A stretch of 64,000 bases of DNA from Pseudobutyrivibrio ruminis CF1b (GTDB lineage: Bacteria > Bacillota > Clostridia > Lachnospirales > Lachnospiraceae), in NCBI RefSeq assembly GCF_000424005.1, contig NZ_AUJB01000009.1:62001-126000 (forward strand). Reading direction: 5' to 3'. This document shows positions 32,450 through 41,955 of the stretch, in pieces. The notes beneath the pieces were generated by a model. It searched no databases and was not told where the DNA came from. It was given only the letters and a program-made list of their open reading frames with translations. The position numbers and the translations under genes are program-made. Within the stretch, counting starts at the first letter, position 1. Every line of letters begins with the position of its first letter.

Positions 32450-33709
32450 ATGGCAAGATTATTAATTATTGGTTGTGGCGGAGTAGCACAGGTTGCAATT
32501 TCAAAGTGCTGCCAGAACAGCGATGTTTTTGAGGAGATTATGATTGCGAGCCGCACAGTTTCTAAGTGCGAGGCAATGAAGGAAAAGCTCCAGGACAAGA
32601 CTAAGACAGTTATCAAGACAGCTCAGATTGACGCTGATGATGTAGAGGCACTTACAAAGCTTATTAAGGATTATGCTCCAGATGCAGTTCTTAACGTAGC
32701 ACTTCCATATCAGGATCTTACAATCATGGATGCTTGTCTTGCAGCAGGTGTTGATTATATCGATACAGCAAACTACGAGCCTGAGGATACAGATGATCCA
32801 GAATGGAGAGCAATCTATGAGAAGAGATGCAAGGACCTCGGTTTCTCAGCATACTTCGATTACAGCTGGCAGTGGGCATACGAGGATAAGTTCAAGGATG
32901 CAGGCCTTACAGCCCTTCTTGGAACAGGCTTCGACCCAGGTGTAACATCAGTATTTGCAGCATATGCTAAGAAGCACTATTTCGATGAGATTCATACAAT
33001 CGATATCCTTGACTGCAACGGCGGTGACCACGGATATCCATTTGCCACAAACTTCAACCCAGAGATTAACCTTCGTGAGGTTTCTGCTCCTGGTTCATAC
33101 ATGGAAAATGGTAAATGGATTGAGATTCCAGCAATGAGCATCAAGAGAGAGTATGATTTTGACGGTGTTGGAATGAAGGATATGTACCTTCTTCACCACG
33201 AGGAGATTGAGGCACTTGGCCGCAACATGCCAGAAGTTAAGAGAATTCGTTTCTTTATGACATTTGGTCAGAGCTACCTTACACACATGAACTGCCTTGA
33301 GAATGTAGGAATGCTTAGCACTACACCTATTAACTTCAACGGTCAGGAAATCGTGCCTATCCAGTTCCTTAAGGCTCTTCTTCCAGACCCAGCATCACTT
33401 GGTCCAAGAACAGTTGGTAAGACAAACATTGGATGTATCTTTACAGGTATCAAGGATGGTAAAGAGCGTTCTATCTATATTTATAATGTATGTGATCATC
33501 AGGAGTGCTACAAGGAGGTTGGTTCACAGGCTATCTCATACACAACTGGTGTACCAGCAATGATTGGTGCTATGATGGTAGTAACAGGTCAGTGGAAGAA
33601 CCCAGGTGTATTCACAACTGATGAGTTCGATCCAGATCCATACATGGAAGCACTTAACAAGTGGGGCTTACCATGGAAGGTAGTAGAGAACCCAGTTCTT
33701 GTAGATTAA
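32450..33709 (+). CDS. Carboxynorspermidine / carboxyspermidine dehydrogenase (saccharopine dehydrogenase family)
   Basis: A 419-residue saccharopine dehydrogenase-like enzyme with an N-terminal Rossmann motif LLIIGCGGVAQVAISKC. The body includes LPYQDLTIMDACLAAGVDYI, LGTGFDPGVTSVFAAYA (domain junction) and NCNGG-like substrate loops (DILDCNGGDHGYPFATNF). It is followed directly by the nspC-type decarboxylase; together they convert putrescine plus aspartate semialdehyde to spermidine (CASDH/CASDC route). Placement between speE and nspC makes the assignment strong. 16 nt separate it from speE, with GGAGAG upstream. Confidence 0.92.
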   Translation: MARLLIIGCGGVAQVAISKCCQNSDVFEEIMIASRTVSKCEAMKEKLQDKTKTVIKTAQIDADDVEALTKLIKDYAPDAVLNVALPYQDLTIMDACLAAGVDYIDTANYEPEDTDDPEWRAIYEKRCKDLGFSAYFDYSWQWAYEDKFKDAGLTALLGTGFDPGVTSVFAAYAKKHYFDEIHTIDILDCNGGDHGYPFATNFNPEINLREVSAPGSYMENGKWIEIPAMSIKREYDFDGVGMKDMYLLHHEEIEALGRNMPEVKRIRFFMTFGQSYLTHMNCLENVGMLSTTPINFNGQEIVPIQFLKALLPDPASLGPRTVGKTNIGCIFTGIKDGKERSIYIYNVCDHQECYKEVGSQAISYTTGVPAMIGAMMVVTGQWKNPGVFTTDEFDPDPYMEALNKWGLPWKVVENPVLVD

Positions 33710-33726
33710 TTAAAGCGAGGAAATAG

Positions 33727-34872
33727 ATGTTATTATCTCAGGTGGAAACACCCTCATACATCATCGATGAGGGAAAGTTAATAAAGAATCTAAAGGTTTT
33801 AGAAAGGGTGCAGCAGGAGGCAGGTTGCAAAATTCTGCTGGCCCAGAAGGCCTTTTCCAACTTCTGCGTTTATCCTTTGATAGGCCAGTATCTTGCTGGA
33901 ACTACAGCCAGTGGCCTATATGAAGCTCGCCTTGGTAAGGAGGAGATGGGCAAGGAGAATCACGTTTTTGCCCCAGCATACAAGGAAGCTGATATGGATG
34001 AGCTGGTAAAGCTTTGCGACCATATTATTTTCAATTCAGTGGCACAGCTGATGAAGTACAAGGATAAATGTCTTAAAGCAGGTGTTTCTATCGGACTAAG
34101 AGTTAATCCTGAGTGCTCTACTCAGGGTGACCATGCCATTTATGACCCTTGCTCAAAGGGGTCAAGACTTGGTGTTACTCTTTCAAATTTGCAGCAGGCT
34201 ATCGAAAATAATCCTGATGTTTTGAAGGGAGTAGATGGTCTTCATTTCCATACTCTCTGCGAGCAGAACAGCGATGATTTAGAGACCACGATTGAGGTCG
34301 TAAAAGAGAAGTTCGGACAGTATCTGAACAAAATGAGCTGGATTAATATGGGTGGAGGACATCATATTAGTCGCGAAGATTATGATGTAAATCGCCTGAT
34401 TCGCATCATAAAAGACGTAAAAGAGACCTATGATGTTGATGTATATCTGGAGCCGGGAGAGGCTATTGCCTTGAATGCAGGTTATTTGATGACGGAGGTT
34501 TTGGATATCGTTGACAATGAAATAAAGACATTGATTTTAGATACATCTGCAGCTTGTCATATGCCAGATGTTTTGGAAATGCCATATCGCCCACCTCTTA
34601 TGAATTCATATGAGTGGGACAAAAAGCCTTATAAATACAGGCTTAGTTCTTATACCTGTCTGGCAGGAGATATCATCGGCGACTATTCGTTTAATCGGGA
34701 GATTAAGGTAGGAGACCGACTTGTATTTGAAGATATGGCTATATATTCAATGGTTAAGAATAATACCTTTAATGGCATTCCTCTTCCTAGCATCTATTTG
34801 CAGAAACAGGACGGAGACTGCCAGTTAATAAAGAAATTTGGATATGAGGATTTCAAGAATCGTCTGTCCTAG
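33727..34872 (+). CDS. nspC: Carboxynorspermidine / carboxyspermidine decarboxylase
   Basis: A 381-residue PLP enzyme of the alanine racemase-fold decarboxylase group. The PLP lysine is in ILLAQKAFSNFCVYPL, with GLRVNPECSTQGDHAIYDPC and the C-terminal GDRLVFEDMAIYSMVKNNTF typical of the NspC family. The residues of the second half (LEPGEAIALNAGYL, TLILDTSAACHMPDVLEMPY) also match. It decarboxylates carboxy(nor)spermidine made by the preceding dehydrogenase, giving (nor)spermidine. The start at 33727 has GCGAGGAAAT upstream. Length is normal. Confidence 0.94.
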   Translation: MLLSQVETPSYIIDEGKLIKNLKVLERVQQEAGCKILLAQKAFSNFCVYPLIGQYLAGTTASGLYEARLGKEEMGKENHVFAPAYKEADMDELVKLCDHIIFNSVAQLMKYKDKCLKAGVSIGLRVNPECSTQGDHAIYDPCSKGSRLGVTLSNLQQAIENNPDVLKGVDGLHFHTLCEQNSDDLETTIEVVKEKFGQYLNKMSWINMGGGHHISREDYDVNRLIRIIKDVKETYDVDVYLEPGEAIALNAGYLMTEVLDIVDNEIKTLILDTSAACHMPDVLEMPYRPPLMNSYEWDKKPYKYRLSSYTCLAGDIIGDYSFNREIKVGDRLVFEDMAIYSMVKNNTFNGIPLPSIYLQKQDGDCQLIKKFGYEDFKNRLS

Positions 34873-34881
34873 TGGGGGCTT

Positions 34882-35976
34882 ATGATTAGTACACCAAAAG
34901 CAGATAAATTTTATATGCCTGCTGAGTATGCAAAGCACCGTGGATGCGTGATGATTTGGCCGGTAAGGCCAGGTTCGTGGCCATATGGCGGTTTGCAGGC
35001 GAAGGCAGTATTTTCTCAGATAGCAATAGCTATCGCTGAGAGCGAAGAAGTATGGATGCTGGCTGATGAGGCTCACATTCACGAAGTGGAGGAGACCTTT
35101 GAAAAATGGCCTAATATCCACCCTCTCCAGATAGAGACAAACGATGCGTGGGCTAGAGATGTAGGGCCAACATGCGTGGTAAATGGCAGTGAGGTCAGAG
35201 GAATAGACTGGGAGTTCAATGCATGGGGCGGAGAATTCGATGGTCTGTATGCTCATTGGGAAAAGGATGATGCAGCAGCAGCTCAGATATGTGAAGCCCT
35301 AGGAATGGAGTGCTATAATGCTCATCCATTCGTATTAGAGGGAGGCAGCATCCATGCCGATGGAGAGGGCACAGTGATTGTCACAGAAGCTTGTCTTTTA
35401 AGCAAAGGGCGCAACCCACAGATGTCAAAGGAGCAGATTGAAAATCAGCTGAAGGAATATCTTGGAGCTGAAAAAGTAATATGGCTTCCATCAGGCATCT
35501 ACAATGACGAGACCAACGAGCACGTGGACAATGTGTGCGCATTTACAGGGCCAGCTACAGTAGTACTGGCATGGACGGATGATGAAAGTGATCCTCAGTA
35601 TGAGATGAGCAAAGCGTGCATTGAAGTGCTTGAAAAAGAAACAGATGCCAAGGGAAGAAATTTCACTGTTCACAAGCTTCCTATTCCTAAAAATCCTGTT
35701 TGTATCACTGAGGAGGAGCTTCAGGGATACGAATTCGAAGAAGGGGAAGATGTTCGCGAAGCCGGCGAAAGATTAGCAGCCAGCTATGTGAATTTTTACA
35801 TATCAAACGGGGGAATTATCCTGCCTCAGTTTAACGATGAAAATGATAAGGTGGCGGTGGAAATTCTTGGAAAGCTTTTTCCAGAGAGAAAGATTTACCC
35901 AGTGTATGCCAGAGCCATAATAGTAGGCGGTGGAAACATTCACTGCATAACTCAGCAAATTCCAGCAGGAGAATAA
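34882..35976 (+). CDS. aguA: Agmatine deiminase
   Basis: A 364-residue agmatine deiminase of the guanidino-modifying enzyme fold: [68 protein letters not shown], and the catalytic cysteine in the C-terminal [13 protein letters not shown]. It converts agmatine to N-carbamoylputrescine plus ammonia. It sits between nspC and the amidase, overlapping neither (9 and 2 nt gaps), so the path arginine to agmatine to N-carbamoylputrescine to putrescine is complete in this operon. All catalytic motifs are intact. Confidence 0.96.
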   Translation: MISTPKADKFYMPAEYAKHRGCVMIWPVRPGSWPYGGLQAKAVFSQIAIAIAESEEVWMLADEAHIHEVEETFEKWPNIHPLQIETNDAWARDVGPTCVVNGSEVRGIDWEFNAWGGEFDGLYAHWEKDDAAAAQICEALGMECYNAHPFVLEGGSIHADGEGTVIVTEACLLSKGRNPQMSKEQIENQLKEYLGAEKVIWLPSGIYNDETNEHVDNVCAFTGPATVVLAWTDDESDPQYEMSKACIEVLEKETDAKGRNFTVHKLPIPKNPVCITEEELQGYEFEEGEDVREAGERLAASYVNFYISNGGIILPQFNDENDKVAVEILGKLFPERKIYPVYARAIIVGGGNIHCITQQIPAGE

Positions 35977-35978
35977 CT

Positions 35979-36854
35979 ATGAGAAAAGTTACAGTAGCAG
36001 CTATCCAAATGCGCTGCACAACCGTTGTTTCAGAAAATTTAGCAAAGGCAGATAAAATGGTACGTGAAGCAGCAGCTTCAGGGGCACAGATTATCCTGAT
36101 TCCAGAGCTTTTCGAGCGCCAGTATTTCTGTCAGGAGCGTCAGTACGAATACTATGCTTTTGCAAAATCAGTAGAAGAAAACGACGCAGTAAACCACTTC
36201 AAAAAAGTAGCAAAAGAGCTTTCAGTAGTTATTCCTGTAAGCTTTTATGAGAAGGATGGAAATGTGCTTTATAACTCTGTAGCTATTATTGATGCAGACG
36301 GAGAAGTGCTTGGAGTATATAGAAAGAATCACATCCCAGACGACCATTTCTATCAGGAGAAATTTTACTTCACACCTGGTAACACAGGCTTCAAAGTTTG
36401 GGATACAAAATATGCAAAGATTGGTGTGGGAATCTGTTGGGATCAGTGGTTCCCAGAGACAGCAAGAGCTATGGCTGTACAGGGCGCAGAGCTTTTATTC
36501 TATCCAACAGCCATCGGCAGTGAGCCTATTCTTGAAAGTGACAGCATGCCGCATTGGAGACGCTGTATGCAGGGACATGCAGGAAGCAATCTCATGCCAG
36601 TAATAGCTGCAAACAGAATCGGCCTTGAGGAGGTAAAGCCTAGCAAGGAAAACGGTGGACAGGAGTCCAGCCTGAATTTCTACGGCAGCTCATTTATGAC
36701 AGACGAGACAGGAGCAATCCTCGAGGATGCTTCCAGAGATAAAGAGCAGGTGCTTGTTCACACCTATGATTTAGATGAAATAGCGGTAAACCGTCTGAGC
36801 TGGGGTATTTTCAGAGACAGAAGACCAGACTGCTACGGAGATATTTGTAAATAA
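35979..36854 (+). CDS. aguB: N-carbamoylputrescine amidase
   Basis: A 291-residue nitrilase-superfamily amidase. The Glu-Lys-Cys triad is visible: LIPELFERQYFCQ (Glu), VYRKNHIPDD (Lys) and VGICWDQWFPETAR (Cys). Downstream, the sequence carries GSEPILESDSMPHWRRCMQG, typical for N-carbamoylputrescine amidases. It hydrolyses N-carbamoylputrescine to putrescine, carbon dioxide and ammonia. It lies 2 nt after aguA and 11 nt before the 2-hydroxyacid dehydrogenase. Length is normal. Confidence 0.96.
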   Translation: MRKVTVAAIQMRCTTVVSENLAKADKMVREAAASGAQIILIPELFERQYFCQERQYEYYAFAKSVEENDAVNHFKKVAKELSVVIPVSFYEKDGNVLYNSVAIIDADGEVLGVYRKNHIPDDHFYQEKFYFTPGNTGFKVWDTKYAKIGVGICWDQWFPETARAMAVQGAELLFYPTAIGSEPILESDSMPHWRRCMQGHAGSNLMPVIAANRIGLEEVKPSKENGGQESSLNFYGSSFMTDETGAILEDASRDKEQVLVHTYDLDEIAVNRLSWGIFRDRRPDCYGDICK

Positions 36855-36865
36855 GGAGGCATACC

Positions 36866-37798
36866 ATGAAGATTGTATTTTTGGACAGAAAGACAATTGG
36901 TGAAGATATAGATTTATCAGGATTTGAACGCTTTGGAGAGGTAGTAATCTACGATTATTCAGCTCCAGAAGAGGTGCCTGCAAGAGTAGAGGATGCAGAT
37001 GTAATCATCCTTAACAAAGTACTTATAAACGAGGCTACAATCGGCACAGCAAAGCAGCTTAAGCTTGTTTGTGTTACAGCTACAGGAACAAACAACCTTG
37101 ATAAGGATTACCTTGCAAGCAGAGGAATTGAGTGGAGAAATGTAGCAGGCTATTCTACAGAGGCAGTTGCTCAGCATACATTTTCACTTGCATTTTATCT
37201 TCTTGAGCATCTTAGCTACTATGATGAGTACGTTAAGAGCGAGAAGTATGTTAACGACAGAATGTTTACCCACTTTGAAAAGCATTTCCATGAGATCTCA
37301 GGAAAGACCTGGGGTATCATCGGACTTGGTGCAATTGGAAGCCGTGTCGCAGAGATAGCAAAGCTTTTTGGAGCAAATGTAATTTACTATTCAACAAGCG
37401 GACGCAATCATTCAGATATCTACAAAGAGGTGGATTTTGACACATTGTTATCCACATCTGATGTGGTATCTATCCACGCTCCACTTGATGAAAACACAAT
37501 GCATATCATCGACAAGGTAGCTCTTTCAAAGATGAAGAAGAATGCTATCCTCATCAATGTGGGAAGAGGTCCAATCATTGTGGAAAAAGATCTTGCAGAA
37601 GCGCTTGAATGTGGACAAATTGCAGCAGCTGGATTGGACGTTCTTGATGTGGAGCCAATGTCACCAGAGAATCCACTTGTTAGAATTAAGGACAGCACAA
37701 AGCTTCTTATCACACCACATATCGCATGGGCAGCAGTAGAAGCAAGACAGCGTCTTATGAAGATTATTGAGGGACAGGTAGAAGAGTTCCTTAAATAA
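36866..37798 (+). CDS. D-2-hydroxyacid dehydrogenase family protein
   Basis: A 310-residue NAD-dependent dehydrogenase: catalytic domain start [19 protein letters not shown]-binding [20 protein letters not shown], the [18 protein letters not shown] segment with the catalytic Arg/Glu region, and the histidine motif [16 protein letters not shown]. It probably interconverts a 2-keto acid and a D-2-hydroxyacid such as hydroxypyruvate or pyruvate; the substrate is not readable from sequence. It follows aguB closely (11 nt), so it is co-transcribed with the polyamine genes, although no polyamine function is obvious. Confidence 0.93.
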   Translation: MKIVFLDRKTIGEDIDLSGFERFGEVVIYDYSAPEEVPARVEDADVIILNKVLINEATIGTAKQLKLVCVTATGTNNLDKDYLASRGIEWRNVAGYSTEAVAQHTFSLAFYLLEHLSYYDEYVKSEKYVNDRMFTHFEKHFHEISGKTWGIIGLGAIGSRVAEIAKLFGANVIYYSTSGRNHSDIYKEVDFDTLLSTSDVVSIHAPLDENTMHIIDKVALSKMKKNAILINVGRGPIIVEKDLAEALECGQIAAAGLDVLDVEPMSPENPLVRIKDSTKLLITPHIAWAAVEARQRLMKIIEGQVEEFLK

Positions 37799-37836
37799 GG
37801 AGTCTATTGTTTAGCACTAAAAAGGAGACTGGCACT

Positions 37837-38970
37837 ATGGGAAATGTTTTTAGAGACGAAACTAAGAAACTCGGTTTTGGTTTGATGCGTCTGCCTATGA
37901 TAGAGGGCAAGGATGAAATCGACATCGAGACAATGAAGCAGATGGTAGATTATTTCATGGAGCAGGGCTTCACTTATTTTGATACGGCATGGATGTACTG
38001 CGGTTTCAAGAGTGAGGATGCTATAAAGGTAGCTCTTGTGGACAGACATCCACGTGAGAGCTTTACCCTTGCTACAAAGCTTCACGGAGGTTTCTTCAAT
38101 AAGCCTGAGGAGATGGATGAAATCTTCAATACGCAGCTTAAGAAGACTGGCGCAGGATATTTTGATTATTATCTCATCCACGATGTAGGAGAGGATCACT
38201 ACAAGAAATACACCAAGATGGGTTCTTTCGAATGGCTTGCAAAGAAGAAAGAAGCAGGCCTTGTAAAGCACATGGGCTTTTCTTATCACGACGGAGCAGA
38301 TCTTTTAGACAGAATTCTTACTGAGCATCCTGAGGTGGAGTTTGTTCAGCTTCAGCTTAATTATCTTGATTGGGATAGCGAGGCTATTCAGTCACGTAAG
38401 TGCTACGAAGTGTGCGTGAAGCATGGCAAACCGGTTATTGTTATGGAGCCTGTAAAGGGTGGTACCCTTGCAAACGTTCCACCAGCAGTGGAAAAGCTTT
38501 TCAAGGATTACAACAGTGAGGCATCTATACCTTCATGGGCTATCCGTTTTGCAGCTACACAGCCTAACGTAAAGATGGTTCTTTCAGGCATGGGTAACAT
38601 GGACATGATGAAGGATAACACATCTTACATGAAGGACTTTAAGCCTCTTTCAGATGAAGAACTTTCTCTTGTAAAGAAGGCTGTTAATATTATTAACGAG
38701 AGCATCGCCATCCCATGTACTGCATGTGCGTACTGCGTGGATGGCTGTCCAAAGAACATTCCTATCCCTAAGTACTTCTCACTTTATAATGCAGAAAAGC
38801 AGGAGTACGCAGGCAAAGGATTTACACCACAGGGTGGTTATTATCATCGTCTTGCACAGACTCACGGTAAGGCAAGCGACTGTATCAAGTGCGGAAAGTG
38901 CGAGAAGATTTGCCCTCAGCATCTTCCAATCAGAGAGCATTTGGAAGCAGTAGCAAAACAGTTCGAGTAA
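37837..38970 (+). CDS. Aldo/keto reductase with C-terminal 4Fe-4S domain
   Basis: A 377-residue reductase. The N-terminal AKR barrel has [18 protein letters not shown], the catalytic Tyr region [30 protein letters not shown] and [16 protein letters not shown]. The C-terminal region carries two cysteine clusters, [18 protein letters not shown] and [17 protein letters not shown], which bind Fe-S clusters. It is a member of the ferredoxin-like AKR family common in anaerobic Firmicutes. The substrate is unknown. The ATG at 37837 has AAAGGAG (37820-37826) 10 nt upstream; the upstream TTG at 37807 has none. It is the last gene of the polyamine-region operon. Confidence 0.9.
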   Translation: MGNVFRDETKKLGFGLMRLPMIEGKDEIDIETMKQMVDYFMEQGFTYFDTAWMYCGFKSEDAIKVALVDRHPRESFTLATKLHGGFFNKPEEMDEIFNTQLKKTGAGYFDYYLIHDVGEDHYKKYTKMGSFEWLAKKKEAGLVKHMGFSYHDGADLLDRILTEHPEVEFVQLQLNYLDWDSEAIQSRKCYEVCVKHGKPVIVMEPVKGGTLANVPPAVEKLFKDYNSEASIPSWAIRFAATQPNVKMVLSGMGNMDMMKDNTSYMKDFKPLSDEELSLVKKAVNIINESIAIPCTACAYCVDGCPKNIPIPKYFSLYNAEKQEYAGKGFTPQGGYYHRLAQTHGKASDCIKCGKCEKICPQHLPIREHLEAVAKQFE

Positions 38971-39050
38971 AAAGTCATAACTGCTTCATCATTTCTTCAA
39001 ACTAATTTGTTAGACTAGTTCACTAGGGAGAGCTTATAAGGATTCAAAAT

Positions 39051-39233
39051 ATGAATTGGAAGTTTGAAGATGAAAACAAACCATATAGCTCTGATGATGC
39101 TTATGATGATTTAGAAGCGGTTAAGGAAATGCTTAGAGAAGCACAGCGCAAGATTACCCGCAATAAATTAGAAGATAGTGGCATCGACTTTAGTGTAAAT
39201 ATAGAAGTCGAAAAAGAGAATAACGATACCTAA
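39051..39233 (+). CDS. Small acidic protein, unknown function
   Basis: A 60-residue, strongly charged protein (MNWKFEDENKPYSSDDAYDD... with a helical middle LEAVKEMLREAQRKI). No family recognised. It is supported by its GGGAG-type ribosome site and by a terminator directly behind the stop. It stands alone between the aldo/keto reductase and the chemoreceptor. Being short, it is the least secure coding call in this region. Confidence 0.5.
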   Translation: MNWKFEDENKPYSSDDAYDDLEAVKEMLREAQRKITRNKLEDSGIDFSVNIEVEKENNDT

Positions 39234-39272
39234 AAGGCAACTGTTCACAATGTTACAACAGTTGCCTTTTTT
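39234..39272 (+). terminator. Rho-independent terminator after the small acidic protein
   Basis: Stem AAGGCAACTGTT / AACAGTTGCCTT with an 11-nt loop, followed by TTTTTTT. Confidence 0.85.
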
Positions 39273-39388
39273 TACACTTTTTTCACAGTCTGTACTTAAT
39301 TATAGGCTATAATCCAAATAGTCGGTTTTCTAACTTTGTGGAGTAATACTGTTCAATCGGCCAGGGAGATAATAAACGGAGGTCGAAT

Positions 39389-41089
39389 ATGGAGAACAAG
39401 GAAAATGTTGGCACAATGGATAAGCTAGCCAGAATGGTAAAGATTTCTTCACTGAGAACAGCTATTTTGGGATTGCTAATTATTTCACTGGTGTGTGTAG
39501 GTGTGGCTGCAACAATTGTAGGAACCACAAATATGCGCCGAGGAATGGAATATGAGGTTGAAACCGGTGTAATGGCAACATGTGCATCATATGCTCAGGT
39601 TTTGGATTATATCGAGAAAAGTATGAGTGCGGAAGAAATTGCAAATGTTACACTGGAGCAGGAAATGCATGAGGAAACAGGTTATGACTATACCTTCTTT
39701 AGAGGCGATACTCGTGAGCGTTCAAGTATTGAAGGGGCAGTTGGAACCAAAGCTGGAGATGCTGTTATTGCGGAAGTATTAAATGGAGGAAACAGATATT
39801 CAGCCGAAAACGTAATGATTAATGGCCAGCCATTTTACGTTGCGTATATCCCGTTAAAGGATGACACTGGTGCAATTTATGGTATGGCATTTGTTGGTTT
39901 GGAAAAGATAGCAGTAACAGAGTACATAAGTAAAAAGGTAGCTTGGACTGTTACTCTTTCATTCGCAATTATTATCATTTTCGCTGTAATTGCAGTTCTT
40001 TATATCGTCCAGATTATAAAGTCAATCGATGAAAACGTCAAAGCTGTCCGCCAAATGGCAACAGGTGATTTGGAAATCCATCTTAGCGACAAGGTTAAAA
40101 ATAGAAAAGATGAGCTCGGAGAAATGTCAAATGCATTGTTTGACATGGCTGAGAAAATCAGGGATGTTATTGGTAACGCCAGAGTTTCGTCTAACGAAGT
40201 GGATGATTCAGCGGCGTATCTGTATGAAACAATAGAGACAATTACGGAAACAGCAGATAATGTAACTACAGCAGTTTCTCAGGTAGCAACAGGTGCATCC
40301 TCACAGGCTGAATCATTACAGGAAGCTGTTGAAAGTGTAAATGATATTAACGAAGCAATTTCTCTTATTATTGAAAACACAGATGAGATGCATAATATTG
40401 CAGATCTTATGCAGGATAATTCGAAGGCTAGTCAGGATAAACTGACAGAGCTTAGAATGTCTACAAGAGAAAGTATTTCCGCTATCGATGGAATCGTAGA
40501 GCTTATTGGAAATACAAACACAGCCGTAACAACAATTAGTGAGGCTGTACAGATAATTGATGCTATTGCTGCACAGACAAATCTGTTATCATTAAATGCA
40601 AGTATAGAAGCTGCTAGAGCAGGTGAAGCAGGTAAGGGATTTGCTGTTGTTGCTGATGAGATTCGTCAGTTGGCAGACCAGTCTGCAGCAGCTGCTCAGA
40701 ATATACAGGAAGCAATGAAGGGACTTGCAGCTGATTCTAATAAGACAATGGAAGAAGCCGGCAGCGTGCAAGAAGCCATCAGTAAGCAGCGTAGTACTAT
40801 CCACAGAACCATTGAGCAGGTTGATCTCCTTATTGAGGATATCAACAAGTCTGTTACTCTTACAAAAGAAATTGTTGAAAACGTTGATAAATCAGAGAAG
40901 GCTAGTACAGTTATTTCAGAGACCATCAATAATCTTTCAGCCATTTCACAACAGAACGCAGCTAGCTCAGAAGAAACAAGAGCTTCTATGCAGGATCTTT
41001 CTGATACAATGGAAATTCTTTCAGAAAAGGCAAATGGTCTTACCAAAATTGCCAAGGTACTTGATGAGGAAATGGCTTTCTTCCGTTAG
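39389..41089 (+). CDS. Methyl-accepting chemotaxis protein
   Basis: A 566-residue chemoreceptor. A first membrane segment (about 29-50, [20 protein letters not shown]) and a second (about 188-214) flank an extracytoplasmic Cache-type sensor domain (about 55-185). A HAMP domain (about 215-270) and a C-terminal signalling domain follow, with the conserved tip [20 protein letters not shown] and [20 protein letters not shown]. It relays ligand binding to CheA. The ligand is unknown. No chemotaxis genes are adjacent. A TATAAT at 39308-39313 may be its -10 box, but its -35 box is poor. The ribosome site CGGAGG precedes the ATG. Confidence 0.94.
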   Translation: MENKENVGTMDKLARMVKISSLRTAILGLLIISLVCVGVAATIVGTTNMRRGMEYEVETGVMATCASYAQVLDYIEKSMSAEEIANVTLEQEMHEETGYDYTFFRGDTRERSSIEGAVGTKAGDAVIAEVLNGGNRYSAENVMINGQPFYVAYIPLKDDTGAIYGMAFVGLEKIAVTEYISKKVAWTVTLSFAIIIIFAVIAVLYIVQIIKSIDENVKAVRQMATGDLEIHLSDKVKNRKDELGEMSNALFDMAEKIRDVIGNARVSSNEVDDSAAYLYETIETITETADNVTTAVSQVATGASSQAESLQEAVESVNDINEAISLIIENTDEMHNIADLMQDNSKASQDKLTELRMSTRESISAIDGIVELIGNTNTAVTTISEAVQIIDAIAAQTNLLSLNASIEAARAGEAGKGFAVVADEIRQLADQSAAAAQNIQEAMKGLAADSNKTMEEAGSVQEAISKQRSTIHRTIEQVDLLIEDINKSVTLTKEIVENVDKSEKASTVISETINNLSAISQQNAASSEETRASMQDLSDTMEILSEKANGLTKIAKVLDEEMAFFR

Positions 41090-41097
41090 AGGATTTG

Positions 41098-41934
41098 ATG
41101 GGCAGAACATTATATTTGGATTGTAATTCTGGAATAAGTGGGGACATGACAGTCGGCGCTCTTTTGGATATGGGCGCTGATAGCCATGTCCTTTTAGATG
41201 TTTTAAAGAGTATCAAAGCAGATGGTTTTGATATCGTAATTACGAAGAAAATGAAAGGTGATATTGATTGCACTGATTTTGATGTCGTGCTGGATAAAGA
41301 GCACGATGGTCATGACCATGACATGGAGTATCTGTATGGCCATCTTCATCACCATGAACATGAGGATCATGAACATGACCACCAGCATCATCACCACGAG
41401 CATGAACATCACTCACATCATTATCACCGTGGAATAAAAGAGATATATGAGATTATCGATAATACGATAATGACAGACAGAGCTAGAAAGATAGCAAAGG
41501 ACATTTTTGAAGTCCTTGCAAAGGCGGAATCAAAGGCCCATGAAGTGCCGGTGGAAGAGGTGCATTTTCATGAGGTGGGAGCAATAGATTCTATTGTGGA
41601 TATTATTTCAATAGCGGTATGTCTTGATAATCTGGATGTTACCGAGGTGATAGTACCAAAGCTTTACGATGGAAAAGGAACTGTCAGATGCCAGCATGGA
41701 ATCCTTCCAGTGCCTGTACCGGCAGTAAAAAATATTGTCAGTGATAGCAATATTGACCTTGAAATAATTGATGTGCAGGGAGAGCTGGTAACACCGACAG
41801 GAGCTGCAACTGTGGCAGCAATCAGAACAAAAACAGTTCTTCCAGAAAAGTACGAGACTATACAAACAGGCTATGGAAATGGAAAAAGAGATTACGGTTT
41901 AGATGGAGTGTTGAAGGCAGCTATAATTCGTTAG
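41098..41934 (+). CDS. larC: LarC1-type nickel-pincer cofactor protein with histidine-rich loop
   Basis: A 278-residue protein matching the N-terminal (LarC1) half of LarC/DUF111, which inserts nickel into the pyridinium pincer cofactor of lactate racemase. The N-terminal GRTLYLDCNSGISGDMTVGA (about 2-21) and the EVPVEEVHFHEVGAIDSIVD block are family hallmarks. Between them, residues about 65-106 form a His/Asp/Glu-rich, likely nickel-binding loop (HHHEHEHHSHH and similar). A complete LarC has a further ferredoxin-like C-terminal half of about 130 residues, which is absent here; the frame ends after AAIRTKTVLPEKYETIQTGY. In Lactobacillus plantarum LarC is made from two frames by ribosomal frameshifting; no LarC2 frame follows here, because the next gene starts 22 nt later. 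LarA, LarB and LarE are not in the window. Start by ATG at 41098 after AGAGGA. Confidence 0.85.
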   Translation: MGRTLYLDCNSGISGDMTVGALLDMGADSHVLLDVLKSIKADGFDIVITKKMKGDIDCTDFDVVLDKEHDGHDHDMEYLYGHLHHHEHEDHEHDHQHHHHEHEHHSHHYHRGIKEIYEIIDNTIMTDRARKIAKDIFEVLAKAESKAHEVPVEEVHFHEVGAIDSIVDIISIAVCLDNLDVTEVIVPKLYDGKGTVRCQHGILPVPVPAVKNIVSDSNIDLEIIDVQGELVTPTGAATVAAIRTKTVLPEKYETIQTGYGNGKRDYGLDGVLKAAIIR

Positions 41935-41955
41935 TTTATATGCGGGGGTTTTACC

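Noticed and set aside
39234-39272. ACAACAG motif near the small acidic protein as another element copy
   Set aside because: It belongs to a simple terminator stem; no TTACAA block at the expected offset.
41200-41420. Minus-strand Met-rich ORF opposite the histidine-rich loop of LarC
   Set aside because: It is the reverse complement of the CAT/CAC-rich repeat and has no ribosome site or family similarity.
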